Source: Methanothermobacter tenebrarum (lineage in GTDB: Archaea; Methanobacteriota; Methanobacteria; Methanobacteriales; DSM-23052). From it: a stretch of 63,955 bases of DNA. Below, piece by piece: positions 36,078 to 46,562 of this stretch. A program made the position numbers and the translations under genes. The notes under the pieces are model-generated. The model had not been told where the DNA came from, searched no databases, and worked only from the letters and a program-made list of their open reading frames with translations. The first letter of the stretch is position 1. Every line of letters begins with the position of its first letter. The stretch covers positions 1 to 63,955 of the forward strand of contig NZ_QLOE01000008.1 of NCBI RefSeq assembly GCF_003264935.1, read 5' to 3'.

Positions 36078-37904
36078 TTATGTTTCCGATCTTACACGGG
36101 CTTTTATTGGCACGCCCTTTTTAACCGCATCTAATATCATCTCTGCCAATTCAATATCCTTTTTTATCTTTATAGTACCCCTTTTACCTACGGTGGCCGT
36201 GAACAAGTATTCTTCATCTATTAGTATATCATAGGATACTCCTATAGAATCTTTACCAAATTCTAGTACCACATAATTCCCAGATATATCCACTGGGACT
36301 TTTATCAGACCCTTTTCCTCTACCTTTTTGAGTGGTTCTATGTTGATGCTTATTCCTATATTATTTTCGATCTCCTCGATGGTTTTACCCTTCTTGCCTA
36401 TAATCTGGGGTATATATTTTTCCTCAACCCATACTCTCGCCCTCTCATCAGATTCGAGTTCTACCTTGAACTTACCAGGGGGTAACCTTTTGCTGAACTC
36501 CTTTTCAATTTCTCTCTCAACGATTAACTGGGCTGGAGTTTTCCTTCCAGCTACAGTAGAAACTTCCATCACTATGGTCTGTTCACCATAAGTATAAATC
36601 TCATATACTAACTCTCCTGTTTCAAAGTCTCTGATTTCTATAACTGGCCTTGCAAGGTCTGCCTCCACCATGCCAGTTGGCACTTTAACTGTTAATGAAA
36701 TGTCATAGACTGCTTTTATCTTCCCATCTTCGATGAAGATGGTTGTATCTACTATTGAGGGTATCATTCCAAGTTCTACTCGTCCTATTATCCTCTGGAT
36801 GGCGTCTATGGGTCTGGTGGCGTGGACCACACCCACCATGCCCACACCTGCAAGGCGCATATCAGCGAATATCTTAAAGTCTCTTGTTTTCCGCAGTTCG
36901 TCATATATTGTGTAGTCTGGTCTTACGAGGAGTAGTATGTCCGCGGTTTTTTGCATGTCCCTTTCTATTGGGGCGTATTGTGTTATTTCATCCCCTACTT
37001 GTAAATCCCTTGGGGATTCCATAGTTTTGACTATGGCGTTCATCTCCTTGCTGAAGAATTCGGCAACTGCCTGGGCAAATGTGCTCTTCCCAGCGCCTGG
37101 GGCCCCTGCGATTATTATACCCTTGGCCGTGTCCCTTAAACGTTCCATTAGTTCGTCTGATAAACTATAATCTTCGAGTGAAACCTTTGCAACTGGTCTT
37201 ACAGCTGTTATCTCCATGGCCTCTGAGAATGGGGGTCTTGCAATGGATATTCTATATTCGCGGAATTGGACGACTGTGGCGCCTTCCATTTCTATTTCAA
37301 TGAAACTTTTCAAGTCGCTCTTGGCCCTTTCAACTATTTCACGGGCCATCCTATGGATTTCTGAACGTTTAAGTGGTTTGGACCCTATCTTGACAAGTTT
37401 TATTTTCCCTGGTTTTCCCTTTTTTGCCATGGGGACAACGTTCTCTTTTAGGTGGACTGACATTGTGTCTTTGTCAAAGTATTTGCTTATTTCGAGTTTA
37501 TCATATTCTAGGACTTCTGGTTGTATGTATACTACTTCTAGTCCTTGTGCCCTTGCAACTTCTGCTTGTACCCTGTCACTTGTAACTAGTAGGGCATCAT
37601 GTTCCCTGGCTGTGCTCCTTATCATGGCATCTATTTCACCACCCTTTGCAAGGGCTATCTCGTCTAATGTGGGTCTTCTACCAACGAAGGTTATGGAGAT
37701 TATATTCTCCTTACTCAACTTTTGCAAGTTTTTAAGCTCCTCTAAACCGTTAAATCCCGTTTCACGGCCCCTGTTCGCCTGATATTCTAGTTCTGAGACT
37801 ACTGCCTCTGGTATTATAACTTCGCTTCCTTTGAATTCTTCTTCTTGTACTATGTCTGTGATTCTACCATCCACGATAACGCTTGTATCTGGGACTATCC
37901 TCAT
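36078..37904 (-). CDS. PINA: PIN-domain / T2SS-like ATPase with KH domain
   Basis: A 608-residue archaeal protein. An N-terminal PIN domain (VPDTSVIVDGRI, first Asp near residue 6) is followed by a secretion-ATPase-like core with Walker A GAPGAGKST near 268, and a KH domain with IIGKKGKTIEEI near 515. The Sulfolobus homologue PINA is a hexameric helicase that moves Holliday junctions and works with Hjc, so a DNA-repair or recombination role is likely. No Hjc gene is adjacent. It is followed by hisI on the same strand. Confidence 0.9.
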   Translation of the reverse strand: MRIVPDTSVIVDGRITDIVQEEEFKGSEVIIPEAVVSELEYQANRGRETGFNGLEELKNLQKLSKENIISITFVGRRPTLDEIALAKGGEIDAMIRSTAREHDALLVTSDRVQAEVARAQGLEVVYIQPEVLEYDKLEISKYFDKDTMSVHLKENVVPMAKKGKPGKIKLVKIGSKPLKRSEIHRMAREIVERAKSDLKSFIEIEMEGATVVQFREYRISIARPPFSEAMEITAVRPVAKVSLEDYSLSDELMERLRDTAKGIIIAGAPGAGKSTFAQAVAEFFSKEMNAIVKTMESPRDLQVGDEITQYAPIERDMQKTADILLLVRPDYTIYDELRKTRDFKIFADMRLAGVGMVGVVHATRPIDAIQRIIGRVELGMIPSIVDTTIFIEDGKIKAVYDISLTVKVPTGMVEADLARPVIEIRDFETGELVYEIYTYGEQTIVMEVSTVAGRKTPAQLIVEREIEKEFSKRLPPGKFKVELESDERARVWVEEKYIPQIIGKKGKTIEEIENNIGISINIEPLKKVEEKGLIKVPVDISGNYVVLEFGKDSIGVSYDILIDEEYLFTATVGKRGTIKIKKDIELAEMILDAVKKGVPIKARVRSET

Positions 37905-37910
37905 ACTATA

Positions 37911-38291
37911 TCATCCCCTATAGACTTCTTCGGGATTGAAAACCTTCTGGCCTATATTCTCCAGTTTCTCTGGGGGGATTAATTTCCGGTAGAAGCATGA
38001 GTAATATCCTGTATGGCATGCTCCACCTTTTTGTTCTACTTTGAGTATTATGGCGTCCATGTCACAGTCTACGAGTATTTCATCCACTTTCTGGGTGTGA
38101 CCTGAACTTTCACCTTTCAACCAGACTTTTTTCCTTGAAGTGCTCCAGTAATGGGCCATACCAGTCTCTATTGTACGTTCTAGGGCTTCTTTGTTCATAT
38201 AGGCTACCATTAGGACCTCTCTAGTATTTTTATCCTGTGCTATTGCTATTATAAGTTTCTCCCCGCCTATTTCGTGCCTGAAATTTAAAAT
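37911..38291 (-). CDS. hisI: Phosphoribosyl-AMP cyclohydrolase, apparently starting at ATT
   Basis: Third step of histidine synthesis. Zn/Mg ligands are visible in [21 protein letters not shown] and HYWSTSR. Family members carry about 25 residues before the first ATG at 38210, and here those residues are encoded ([19 protein letters not shown]). That frame contains no ATG/GTG/TTG after its upstream stop. An ideal SD AGGAGG (38299-38304) lies seven bases before an ATT codon at 38291, so I place the start there (126 residues). ATA codons just upstream are alternatives. Lies between hisS and PINA. Confidence 0.85.
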   Translation of the reverse strand: MLNFRHEIGGEKLIIAIAQDKNTREVLMVAYMNKEALERTIETGMAHYWSTSRKKVWLKGESSGHTQKVDEILVDCDMDAIILKVEQKGGACHTGYYSCFYRKLIPPEKLENIGQKVFNPEEVYRG

Positions 38292-38293
38292 TA

Positions 38294-39571
38294 TTATTCC
38301 TCCTTTAGATATTCCATTATCTTATCAATTTCTACAAGCTCTTGGGAGCCTGTTTTCATGTCTTTTATGGTGACTTTACCCTCTTTGAGGTCTCTTTCAC
38401 CTACGAGGATGACCTTTTCCACGTTGAGATGATCTGCGTATGATAATATTTTCCTCAGTTTACGACCTGAGAGATCAACATCTGAGGGTATGCCCTCCTC
38501 TCGGAGCTCTTGGACTATCCTGTAAGCTGATGGGCGGGTTGAATCCGAAACAGGGGCCACGAAAACCTTTGCGAATTGGAAAAGCTCATCCTTTTGTTTT
38601 TTGAGAGCGGCTACTAATCTGTCGAATCCGAAGGCGAATCCTGTTGATTGGATTTTTTCACCACTGAACAATTCTATGAGGTTATATGTGCCCCCTCCAC
38701 AAATCTGTTTCTGGGCTCCCAAGGATGGTACATAGATCTCAAATACTATGCCAGTGTAGTAGTCTAATCCCCTGGCAATCCCCAAATCAAGGTTATAATC
38801 TTCAACTTTAAAATCATCTAGGAGTCTTATAAGTTCTCTGAGATCATCTATAGACTCTAGTGCAGGTTCACAACCCCCAACCATTTTCTCAACATTTTCA
38901 AGCACACCTAGGCCACCTTCCATGCCTATAATGGATAATAGCAGACTTTTCATGTTTTCATCCGCTTCTATCCTTTCTAGGTGGAGTTTAAGTTCCTGCA
39001 CGTCCCCTTTATCGATGAGACCCATTATCCTATCCTGTGATCCTCCTCTTATCCCAGCATCTTCCAATAAGCCCCTGAGTATTCCAAGGTGTCCTATATG
39101 TAACCTGTATTCTTTGAGGCCGAGTTCTCGCAGACAATGCACTGCTAATGCTATCACCTCCGCCTCCGCCTGTGGAGATTCCGCGCCCATAAGTTCGCAT
39201 CCAAACTGCCAGAATTGTCTGAATCTACCAGCCTGGGGCCTCTCATACCTGAAACAACTCCCATAATAGTACATTTTTATAGGCTTCGGATGTTTTCTCA
39301 GCTCATTCAAATATAGTCTGGCGGCTGGTGCTGTAAGCTCCGGCCTCAAGGCCAAGTCCCTGTTCGCTTTATCCTTGAAATGGTATATCTGTTTCACTAT
39401 CTCTTCTCCAGATTTTAAAGTGAAAAGTTTCAAATCTTCGAAAATTGGAGTTTTTATCTCATGATAACCATAAGTTTCAAAGACTCTCTTCAATGTTCTT
39501 TCCACTTCTTTCCTCTTTTTCATCTCTTCAAAGAGGAAATCTCTTGTCCCACGTGGCCTTGTTATCTCCAT
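38294..39571 (-). CDS. hisS: Histidyl-tRNA synthetase
   Basis: Class II aminoacyl-tRNA synthetase of 425 residues. Motif 2 region [19 protein letters not shown], the histidine-specific [13 protein letters not shown] and a C-terminal anticodon-binding domain ([16 protein letters not shown]) are present. Directly upstream of hisI, pairing tRNA charging with histidine synthesis. Confidence 0.96.
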   Translation of the reverse strand: MEITRPRGTRDFLFEEMKKRKEVERTLKRVFETYGYHEIKTPIFEDLKLFTLKSGEEIVKQIYHFKDKANRDLALRPELTAPAARLYLNELRKHPKPIKMYYYGSCFRYERPQAGRFRQFWQFGCELMGAESPQAEAEVIALAVHCLRELGLKEYRLHIGHLGILRGLLEDAGIRGGSQDRIMGLIDKGDVQELKLHLERIEADENMKSLLLSIIGMEGGLGVLENVEKMVGGCEPALESIDDLRELIRLLDDFKVEDYNLDLGIARGLDYYTGIVFEIYVPSLGAQKQICGGGTYNLIELFSGEKIQSTGFAFGFDRLVAALKKQKDELFQFAKVFVAPVSDSTRPSAYRIVQELREEGIPSDVDLSGRKLRKILSYADHLNVEKVILVGERDLKEGKVTIKDMKTGSQELVEIDKIMEYLKEE

Positions 39572-39594
39572 GTATTCTCCTCCAAATCCGTGGA

Positions 39595-40257
39595 CTATTC
39601 ATAATATTTAAGGTATTCCTCTAACATTTTAGGGAATGATAACGCATCAAGGAATCTTAAACCTAATCTTTCAGCCCATACTTGGATACCTTCATCTGCT
39701 GCGACTACACCAGCACCTAGTTCCTTGGCCAATAATAGAACATCAAGATCTGGGGCGCTGTCAAGAGTCCCCTTACGGAGGGCGCCCCTATATTTTTTCC
39801 TGAAATCTTTTATAGCCCCGCCTATCACTTCCATTTCTATCTTACTCTTTTTAACACCCTTTGAGGCCATTACCATAGCCTCTACTGCAGCCTCCCATAT
39901 AGCGGCCTCTGAGATCCTCATACCCTTGTTCATCCTCTCCCTTATATCCCTAACATACTCGAAGAACACCTGGGAGGGTATCTGAGTGTCATAACGGTTT
40001 GGTGTCTTTTTCACTATCCATGTCTCTGCCTTCACAAGTATATCCTCTGGACAACTATACCTGTTCATATAATCAGTGAACTCCTTATAGGTTACTGGGG
40101 GCATATGACAGCTTATATTTAATCTTATACGAGATCTTGCTATAAGATCAAGGAGCTTATCAACTGCCTTGTGGAGATCCCCATCACCTATCATAGCTCT
40201 CAACTGATTATCAGTAAATGCAGTTGTATCAAGTACAAATCTTTGTTTTGCAAGCAC
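39595..40257 (-). CDS. RNA ligase partner protein (PIN-like, UPF0278)
   Basis: A 220-residue PIN-like protein: [14 protein letters not shown] at the N-terminus and [22 protein letters not shown] towards the C-terminus supply the acidic residues. The family is named because it usually neighbours an ATP-dependent RNA ligase; no ligase gene is adjacent here. GTG start with GAGGGG upstream. It is next to hisS and may act in RNA processing, but its activity is unproven. Confidence 0.88.
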   Translation of the reverse strand: MLAKQRFVLDTTAFTDNQLRAMIGDGDLHKAVDKLLDLIARSRIRLNISCHMPPVTYKEFTDYMNRYSCPEDILVKAETWIVKKTPNRYDTQIPSQVFFEYVRDIRERMNKGMRISEAAIWEAAVEAMVMASKGVKKSKIEMEVIGGAIKDFRKKYRGALRKGTLDSAPDLDVLLLAKELGAGVVAADEGIQVWAERLGLRFLDALSFPKMLEEYLKYYE

Positions 40258-40361
40258 CTTTATTCCCCTCTCATGAACGTGATAGAATATATTATCATCA
40301 TCAACAAATAAATATACTTGGATCTACCCAAAGGAATTAAGGAAAGAGGAGGCTCCTACTA

Positions 40362-41207
40362 ATGATAACGGGAAAAACCAATGTTGTTGGAGTGATAGGA
40401 GATCCAGTGGAGCACAGCCTATCACCCATCATGCATAACGCTGCATTCAATCACCTAAAACTAGATTATGTATATGTGGCCTTCCACGTGAAAAAGGGAA
40501 TGGCAAAAGAAGCGATAGAAGCCATGAAAACCTTTAATATCAAGGGCCTTAATGTCACAATCCCACACAAAGTACGCATATTAAAATATATTGACGAAAT
40601 AGATGAAACAGCAAAACTTATAGGGGCGGTTAACACCCTAAAACTAGAAAAGGGGAAAGTATGGGGTTTCAACACAGATGGTATAGGTTGTGTAAGAGCC
40701 CTCGAAGAGGTGACAAATCTCAAAGGCAAGAATGTCATAATATTAGGTGCTGGTGGCGCCTCAAGAGCCATCACATTCCAACTAGCTTCTTCCAATGTAG
40801 GGAGCCTACACATCCTCAACAGAACACCTGAAAACGCCAAGAAAATAGCAGAAGACATAAAAGAAAAGCTAGGAATCAAGGTATTCGCAGGCGGCCTAGA
40901 ACACTTAAAGGAGAAAATCGGGGATGCTGATATACTCATCAACACAACACCAGTTGGAATGTACCCTAACATCGATGCAAGACCCCTCGCAACCGCGGAC
41001 ATACTCCACGAAAACCTCATAGTGAAGGATCTGGTCTATAATCCACCCCAGACAAGATTATTAAAAGAAGCAGAAAAGGCAGGGGCCAAAACAATATCAG
41101 GAATAAAAATGCTAGTATACCAGGGGGCAGAATCATTCAAAATATGGACAGGGAAAGAAGCCCCCACAAGTATAATGGAAAAAGCAATACTAAAAACCAT
41201 AAGGTGA
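40362..41207 (+). CDS. aroE: Shikimate dehydrogenase
   Basis: Reduces dehydroshikimate to shikimate with NADPH in aromatic amino acid synthesis. The 281-residue protein has GDPVEHSLSPIMHN (substrate site), LNVTIPHK with the catalytic Lys, the Rossmann motif GAGGASRA and NTTPVGM. SD GAGGAGG upstream. It starts the plus-strand run that continues into the clamp loader genes. Confidence 0.95.
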   Translation: MITGKTNVVGVIGDPVEHSLSPIMHNAAFNHLKLDYVYVAFHVKKGMAKEAIEAMKTFNIKGLNVTIPHKVRILKYIDEIDETAKLIGAVNTLKLEKGKVWGFNTDGIGCVRALEEVTNLKGKNVIILGAGGASRAITFQLASSNVGSLHILNRTPENAKKIAEDIKEKLGIKVFAGGLEHLKEKIGDADILINTTPVGMYPNIDARPLATADILHENLIVKDLVYNPPQTRLLKEAEKAGAKTISGIKMLVYQGAESFKIWTGKEAPTSIMEKAILKTIR

Positions 41208-41213
41208 TCAAAA

Positions 41214-42167
41214 TTGGAAGGACCATGGGTTGAAAAATACAGACCAAGAACACTAGAAGAGATAGTGGGACAAGAACACATAATATCACGACTTAAACGC
41301 TACGTTGAACAAAAGAGCATGCCCAACCTCATGTTCACAGGACCGGCAGGAGTCGGTAAAACAACAGCGGCACTAGCACTCGCCAAGGAAATATTAGGAA
41401 AAAATTGGAGACAAAACTTCCTAGAACTCAACGCCTCTGATGCAAGGGGAATAGACACAGTAAGGACAAACATTAAAAACTTCTGCCGCCTAAAACCCAT
41501 AGGAGCGCCATTCAGGATAATATTCCTAGACGAAGTAGATAACATGACAAGAGACGCCCAACACGCCCTGAGAAGAGAAATGGAAATGTACACGAAAACG
41601 GCAGCATTCATACTCTCATGTAATTATTCATCGAGGATAATAGAACCACTACAATCAAGATGCGCCATATTCCGCTTCCTACCACTTAAAGGCCACCAGA
41701 TAAAAGAAAGGCTAGAATACATAGCAGAAAAAGAAAAACTAGAATATGAACCAACAGCTTTAGACACCATAGCATACCTCTCAGAAGGCGACCTTAGAAA
41801 AGCCATAAACATATTACAAGCAGCAGCATCACTACAAGAAAAAATAACCGAAGACACAATATACGAAGTCGTCTCAAGGGCCAGGCCGAAAGACGTTCGT
41901 AGAATGATAAAAACAGTCCTAAAGGGAGATTTCATGGACGCCAGGAAGATTCTAAGAGAAATAATGGTATTACAGGGTGTGAGCGGAGAAGACATGGTAG
42001 ACCAAATATACCAGGAAGTTTCAAGACTAGCCATGGAAGGATCCATAGAAGCTGAAAATTACATAAAATTCGTCGATTCCATAGGAGAATACGACTTCAG
42101 GATAAGAGAAGGTGCAAATCCCAGAATACAATTAGAAGCGCTCCTCACAACATTCCTAAGGGAATAA
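41214..42167 (+). CDS. rfcS: Replication factor C small subunit
   Basis: AAA+ clamp loader subunit, 317 residues. Box [16 protein letters not shown], Walker [10 protein letters not shown], Walker B FLDEVDNM and the arginine finger SRC motif (QSRCAIF) are all visible. TTG start after AAGGTGAT. Loads the PCNA clamp together with RfcL; six bases after aroE. Confidence 0.96.
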   Translation: MEGPWVEKYRPRTLEEIVGQEHIISRLKRYVEQKSMPNLMFTGPAGVGKTTAALALAKEILGKNWRQNFLELNASDARGIDTVRTNIKNFCRLKPIGAPFRIIFLDEVDNMTRDAQHALRREMEMYTKTAAFILSCNYSSRIIEPLQSRCAIFRFLPLKGHQIKERLEYIAEKEKLEYEPTALDTIAYLSEGDLRKAINILQAAASLQEKITEDTIYEVVSRARPKDVRRMIKTVLKGDFMDARKILREIMVLQGVSGEDMVDQIYQEVSRLAMEGSIEAENYIKFVDSIGEYDFRIREGANPRIQLEALLTTFLRE

Positions 42168-42184
42168 TCGGAGAATGAATAGGA

Positions 42185-43480
42185 ATGGCATGGACCGAAA
42201 AATACCGCCCCAAAACATTCAACGAGATGGTTGGAAACAAAAAAGCCATCGAAGAGATAAAAGAATGGATCAAAGAATGGAAAGATGGCAAACCACAACC
42301 TCCACTCTTACTATTAGGACCCCCAGGGACAGGGAAAACAACACTAGCCCACATCATAGGATCCCACTTCTCAGATACATTAGAGCTTAACGCCAGTGAC
42401 AAAAGATCCTATGATACCCTTATAGACATTATAGGAGAAGCATCAACCACTAGATCACTATTCAATGATAACCTTAAACTCATCATACTAGACGAGGTTG
42501 ATGGCATCCATGGAAACGAAGACCGAGGAGGAGTTCGCGCAATAAACAAGATAATAAAAGAATCAAAGCATCCCATCGTTTTAACTGCCAATGATCCCTA
42601 CAGTAAAAAACTCCAAACAATAAAACCAGCCTGTAAAATCATCAACATCAGAAAGGCACACCCAAACTCAATAGTAGCATACCTCAAAAGAATCTGCGAA
42701 GAGGAAAGCATAGAAGCAGACCCTAAGATCCTAAGAGAACTTGCAAAAAGGTCACACGGAGACCTAAGATCCGCAATAAACGACTTAGAAGCCATGGCAA
42801 AAGGGGAAAAGAGGATCGGAGCCGAAATCTTAGAAGCTGGTGAAAAAGATGTTTTCCCAGGCTTATTCGATGCCATAAGAGCCATCTTAAAGAGTAAAAA
42901 CATTAGGCATATAAAAGAAGCCATGCAAATCGACGAAGACCCCCAACTATTACTTGAATTCACAGCAGAAAACATCCCAAGAGAATACGAAAAACCCCAC
43001 GAGATAAAAAAGGCCTATAATCATTTATCCCGTGCTGACATATTCTTCGGAAGAGCAACACAGACAAGAGACTACATATATTGGCGCTACGCATCAGAAC
43101 ATATAGGAGTAGGAGTAGCCCTATCAAAGGATGAAACTTATAAAAAATTTACAAGATATGCAGGCCCAGGATCATTCCAACTTCTCGGAAGGACAAGAAC
43201 CAAACGCCAAATAATAGAAAACTTAGCGGAAAAAATTTCAAAAAAGCTCCACATATCAAAAAAGGTTGCCATCACAACACTCCCCTACCTCAAGATAATC
43301 CTAGAAGATGAAAAAACCGCCCAAGAGATTAGAAAGTACTTAGAATTAACAGATGAAGAATACAAGATCCTAAAAGGGAAGAGAAAGCAGCGCAAAAGCA
43401 GAAAAGCAAAACCCAAGAAGATGAAAAAAGAGGATCCCCCACATCAAGGGAAACAGACAACACTCCTACAATTCAAATAA
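42185..43480 (+). CDS. rfcL: Replication factor C large subunit
   Basis: Clamp loader large subunit, 431 residues: [14 protein letters not shown], Walker [10 protein letters not shown] and Walker [10 protein letters not shown] lysine-rich tail ends in QTTLLQF, a PCNA-interacting (PIP-like) peptide at the extreme C-terminus. It follows rfcS by 17 bases and overlaps the convergent hypothetical gene by eight. Confidence 0.96.
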   Translation: MAWTEKYRPKTFNEMVGNKKAIEEIKEWIKEWKDGKPQPPLLLLGPPGTGKTTLAHIIGSHFSDTLELNASDKRSYDTLIDIIGEASTTRSLFNDNLKLIILDEVDGIHGNEDRGGVRAINKIIKESKHPIVLTANDPYSKKLQTIKPACKIINIRKAHPNSIVAYLKRICEEESIEADPKILRELAKRSHGDLRSAINDLEAMAKGEKRIGAEILEAGEKDVFPGLFDAIRAILKSKNIRHIKEAMQIDEDPQLLLEFTAENIPREYEKPHEIKKAYNHLSRADIFFGRATQTRDYIYWRYASEHIGVGVALSKDETYKKFTRYAGPGSFQLLGRTRTKRQIIENLAEKISKKLHISKKVAITTLPYLKIILEDEKTAQEIRKYLELTDEEYKILKGKRKQRKSRKAKPKKMKKEDPPHQGKQTTLLQFK

Positions 43481-44117
43481 ACCCCTTATCCCCCCTGATA
43501 TACTCCAAAGATTTCAACATGTTCTCCCTAAACTGTGGGAGAACCTCCTCAAAGAATCCAATAAACTCTTGGACAACATCATCCCTCGTCACCTTTATTG
43601 GCCCAACCCCAAGCCATCTTTCAATCCAAGCTACAGGCACCTTAGATAAAGGATACAACAACCTTCCCTTACGATCCTCCAATGGAGGACCACTAATCAA
43701 CTTACCATTTATCATTTTCTCTATCGCATCGGCGATTATATGATCAAGTGTTAATGGGCATGCGATAAGATCAAAACCTTGTCTAGTCACCAATCTGACT
43801 CCATATTTTCTAGTGTAGGGTTCCAATACAGCATATAAAGTGTATGAGAGGGGATCATCACCCTCCTTGATGAGTATCCTCTGGTGGGGCTTTAATTCAT
43901 TTGAAAGTACACGCGAAACCCTTGAACAAATCATCTGGAAGATCTTAGACCTCACAACCTTCATATTAGGATAATATTTCTTGAAGAGTTCCTCTCGCTT
44001 CCTGGAAAACCTTGAAAACCTAAGATTGTTTATAAGGATAGAATCTTCCATAACACTCACAAACCTCGTGTCAACACCAATACTCGACAAGAACTTGATA
44101 ACCTCGCCCTTCCCCAT
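43473..44117 (-). CDS. Conserved hypothetical protein
   Basis: A 214-residue soluble protein that I do not assign to a family. Basic N-terminal third with many Arg/Lys ([20 protein letters not shown]), a middle segment [20 protein letters not shown] and [21 protein letters not shown], and an acidic, aromatic C-terminus. No membrane segment or cysteine cluster. Composition matches neighbouring genes, and the convergent end overlapping rfcL is compact, so it is likely a real gene. The basic face could bind nucleic acid, but that is a guess. Confidence 0.7.
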   Translation of the reverse strand: MGKGEVIKFLSSIGVDTRFVSVMEDSILINNLRFSRFSRKREELFKKYYPNMKVVRSKIFQMICSRVSRVLSNELKPHQRILIKEGDDPLSYTLYAVLEPYTRKYGVRLVTRQGFDLIACPLTLDHIIADAIEKMINGKLISGPPLEDRKGRLLYPLSKVPVAWIERWLGVGPIKVTRDDVVQEFIGFFEEVLPQFRENMLKSLEYIRGDKGFI

Positions 44118-44185
44118 CTTGATCTCCCCCTTTAAAATACTCTAAAACTTATTATCTCATACCCCCTAAATAATAATATAATAAG

Positions 44186-45130
44186 ATGAGGAGAAAGGTG
44201 GGCAAGTTGTTCAACTTCCTAAAAAGGAAAAGTGGCAAGGAAAATATCCTCGAAATAGAACCAGAAGGCCCCGTAGATTGCATAGCAGATTTCACCTACA
44301 ATTTCTATTGGCAACAAAAAGGCGAAGAACTCGAACCAGAAGACCAAATACCAGGAACAGATCACACATACAAAGACATTGTAGAACACCTGAAAAATAA
44401 AGGCACCCTAAAGATAATAGGGGACGCAGGCCACAGATTATGTTCAAGCATGGGAGTTGACCTAAAGTTCTTCGGGGGGACAGGAAAAGCAATAGATGTA
44501 GGCAATGTTATCGTAGACGGCGACGTTGACACCCGAATGGGTATAAGCATGCTAAGAGGGAGCATATACGTTAAAGGCAAGGTAAAAGAGCCAATCGGCA
44601 ACCTAGTTGAGGTAGAATCTGACAGAAAAGGCTATAAGAAATTTAAGTCGATCACAGACATAGTCACCAATGGCCTCCAAGGAGAAAAGCTTATAGGGGC
44701 AGTTTTAGCTGGTAATAGTCTTAAGATAAATGATGGGCGTGTAAGGGACACAATAGGGGCGCGCTTGGACGTGGAAGCCCAGATAATACATGAAGGCGAC
44801 GTTGACCTTTCCACTGGTATACTAATGAAAAAAGGTGTTGTTAAAGTAAATGGGGATGCTGGCAGGAATACAGGAGCACTACTAAGTGGCGGAACAGTGA
44901 TAATAGATGGGGATGCCGGCGACTTCACAGGCATCGACATGAAATCAGGCACAATAATAATAAATGGAAATGCAGGCAAGTTCATGGGGGCTCAAAGGAA
45001 AGGAGGGATCATACTAGCAAAAAATGGTAAGCCAGTACCGCCAACATCAGAAAATAAACTCACAGAAGAAGACAAACAAACACTAATAAGATTCGGCCTC
45101 AACCCTCACTCATTCAAAAAATTCTCATAA
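44186..45130 (+). CDS. GXGXG-repeat protein, FwdC/GltB domain-3 like
   Basis: A 314-residue protein whose second half is a right-handed beta-helix of GXGXG repeats (GDAGRNTGALLSGGTVIIDGD and similar). It resembles the third domain of glutamate synthase and subunit C of formylmethanofuran dehydrogenase. No Fwd or Glt partner is adjacent, so the function is open. Start could be the ATG at 44186 or a TTG at 44207, which has GGTGG at good spacing. Old databases called relatives tributyrin esterase, which is not supported by the fold. Confidence 0.8.
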   Translation: MRRKVGKLFNFLKRKSGKENILEIEPEGPVDCIADFTYNFYWQQKGEELEPEDQIPGTDHTYKDIVEHLKNKGTLKIIGDAGHRLCSSMGVDLKFFGGTGKAIDVGNVIVDGDVDTRMGISMLRGSIYVKGKVKEPIGNLVEVESDRKGYKKFKSITDIVTNGLQGEKLIGAVLAGNSLKINDGRVRDTIGARLDVEAQIIHEGDVDLSTGILMKKGVVKVNGDAGRNTGALLSGGTVIIDGDAGDFTGIDMKSGTIIINGNAGKFMGAQRKGGIILAKNGKPVPPTSENKLTEEDKQTLIRFGLNPHSFKKFS

Positions 45131-45273
45131 TAAACTCCAAATGGTAATGTGACTCTTCCATCTGGGGGCGAATCCACCATATTGTTTAACACAGTCCAAA
45201 AAAGTGTGTATCCTAGGTGAATTTTATCCCTTTTGATATCGTAAGGGAGGCTTAGCCACGGAAAGTTAAAATT

Positions 45274-45588
45274 TTAAATTGCATAATTTTTTTTGAATTC
45301 GGCTTTAGATCGACCTTCTGATATACTTGTGCATTCGTTGGTTGAAAATTGCTTCACCTTTTCGGGGAAGGGTTTAGGGGCGGAACCAGTTTTTTCAAGG
45401 TTCCAATAATGAAATTTTGAATCAGCATAATGTATAATTATAGCAAGGATGATGATTCCCATCATCCACCCATAATGACCTGTAATATAAAATATTATCG
45501 CAAAAATAAGTGGTACTCCGATAAATTTCAAGTGTCTGTTCCTTACCATTCTATATTCTTCGTCCAAGTTTTCTGGTTCCTTTGGCAT
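45274..45588 (-). CDS. Small two-helix membrane protein, function unknown
   Basis: A 104-residue protein with two adjacent hydrophobic helices in its first half (FIGVPLIFAIIFYITG and MMGIIILAIIIHYAD), then a soluble charged tail. ATG at 45588 chosen because AGGTG lies about six bases upstream. Its first 38 bases overlap the preceding small gene on the same strand. The stretch 45131-45273 between it and the FwdC-like gene shows nothing recognisable. Confidence 0.6.
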   Translation of the reverse strand: MPKEPENLDEEYRMVRNRHLKFIGVPLIFAIIFYITGHYGWMMGIIILAIIIHYADSKFHYWNLEKTGSAPKPFPEKVKQFSTNECTSISEGRSKAEFKKNYAI

Positions 45589-45808
45589 AACAACACCTAT
45601 TATCACAAAAGGCTGTTAAATGCACAGCTAACTTAAAAACATCTCCAGGATCGCTTAAAGGTTTGGCTATGTAAACTTCACTCTTTAGCGTGTTAGCATG
45701 AATATCCTCCACAAGTAAGGATTTAACAGTTTCTAATGGGAATTCGACCTTTGAAAGTGATGCTTCAAGCCTATCATGCCCTTCTTTACTCACAGTATAA
45801 TCCTGCAA
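45551..45808 (-). CDS. Hypothetical small protein, possible relic
   Basis: An 85-codon open frame from a TTG. Residues 1-70 read like an ordinary soluble protein (HDRLEASLSKVEFPLETVKSL, later SDPGDVFKLAVHL), whereas the last 15 residues fall in the start of the next gene and look non-specific. An internal GTG (MSKEGHDRLE) is another start. I do not recognise a family. It may be a truncated remnant beside the decayed transposon gene. Confidence 0.4.
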   Translation of the reverse strand: MQDYTVSKEGHDRLEASLSKVEFPLETVKSLLVEDIHANTLKSEVYIAKPLSDPGDVFKLAVHLTAFCDNRCCYAKGTRKLGRRI

Positions 45809-45861
45809 ATAATGTAAGGCCCCTTCCCAAATATATTATCCAAGTGTTGTCTTTTTTTTTA

Positions 45862-46506
45862 TCAATGCCCCTTCTGGATTGGTATAAGTAATCCCATGCC
45901 TTTTTTCTGATATCCAATTTTTTTGAGGACTATTACGTTGTATTTGTCAATGTGGTAATGGGAGAGTTTGTGGAGGAAGTTGTTTCTCTGGTTTTTTTTT
46001 CGAGCTTCTCGTAAAAAGCTTGGCATACTTTCCTTTTTGCTTTCTCCCTTTCTTTGACCTTTCCTTGTCAATTGTTTTCGGGCTTTCTTTTATCTTCTTT
46101 ATTGTCCTGTCGAAGAATAGAGGATTTTCGAATGTTACACCATCACAGTCAATACGGTAGTCGGTTTTATCGATGTCAAGGCTTATGATTTTGCCAGATG
46201 GTAAGTGATGATCGGTTCAATTTGAAAGATTGCGAAACATTTCCCACTTTTACTCTTTTTCACTATTACTCCTTTCATTTGACTGTCGATGGGGGCCACT
46301 TTGACTTTGCCAACTTTTGAGAGTGAAAGTCTGTTTCTGTTCAGTTTGAAGCCAGTTTGGTTGAAATTTAGGAGTTTTGAAAAAATTTGGGGGGAGAAGC
46401 CTTGTATCTCACCTTCTTCAGCTCTTTTGAGGGCTTTGACCAGAACCTCTTCTCTGGAATAAGATGATATTATACTATCTTTCCTTAGCCAATTTCTAAC
46501 CTTATC
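45862..46506 (-). pseudogene. Decayed TnpB (IS200/IS605-type) transposon protein
   Basis: Three frames must be joined to read it. The first (46183-46506) gives NRNRLSLSKVGKVKVAPID and GVIVKKSKSGKCFAIFQIE. The second (~46010-46200) gives IISLDIDKTDYRIDCDGVTFENPLFF, matching the RuvC-I region with its Asp. The third (45862 to ~46010) gives RNNFLHKLSHYHIDKYNVIVLKKIGY, matching the TnpB helix before RuvC-II. The N-terminal ~100 residues and the C-terminal zinc-finger/RuvC-III are missing, and the RuvC-II Glu appears replaced by Lys, so it is inactive. No TnpA or clear transposon ends were found. Confidence 0.75.
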
Positions 46507-46562
46507 ATTTATTATCTGATAAAAAAAAGTATATATTGAATGTTGGATAAAATAGGAGGCTG

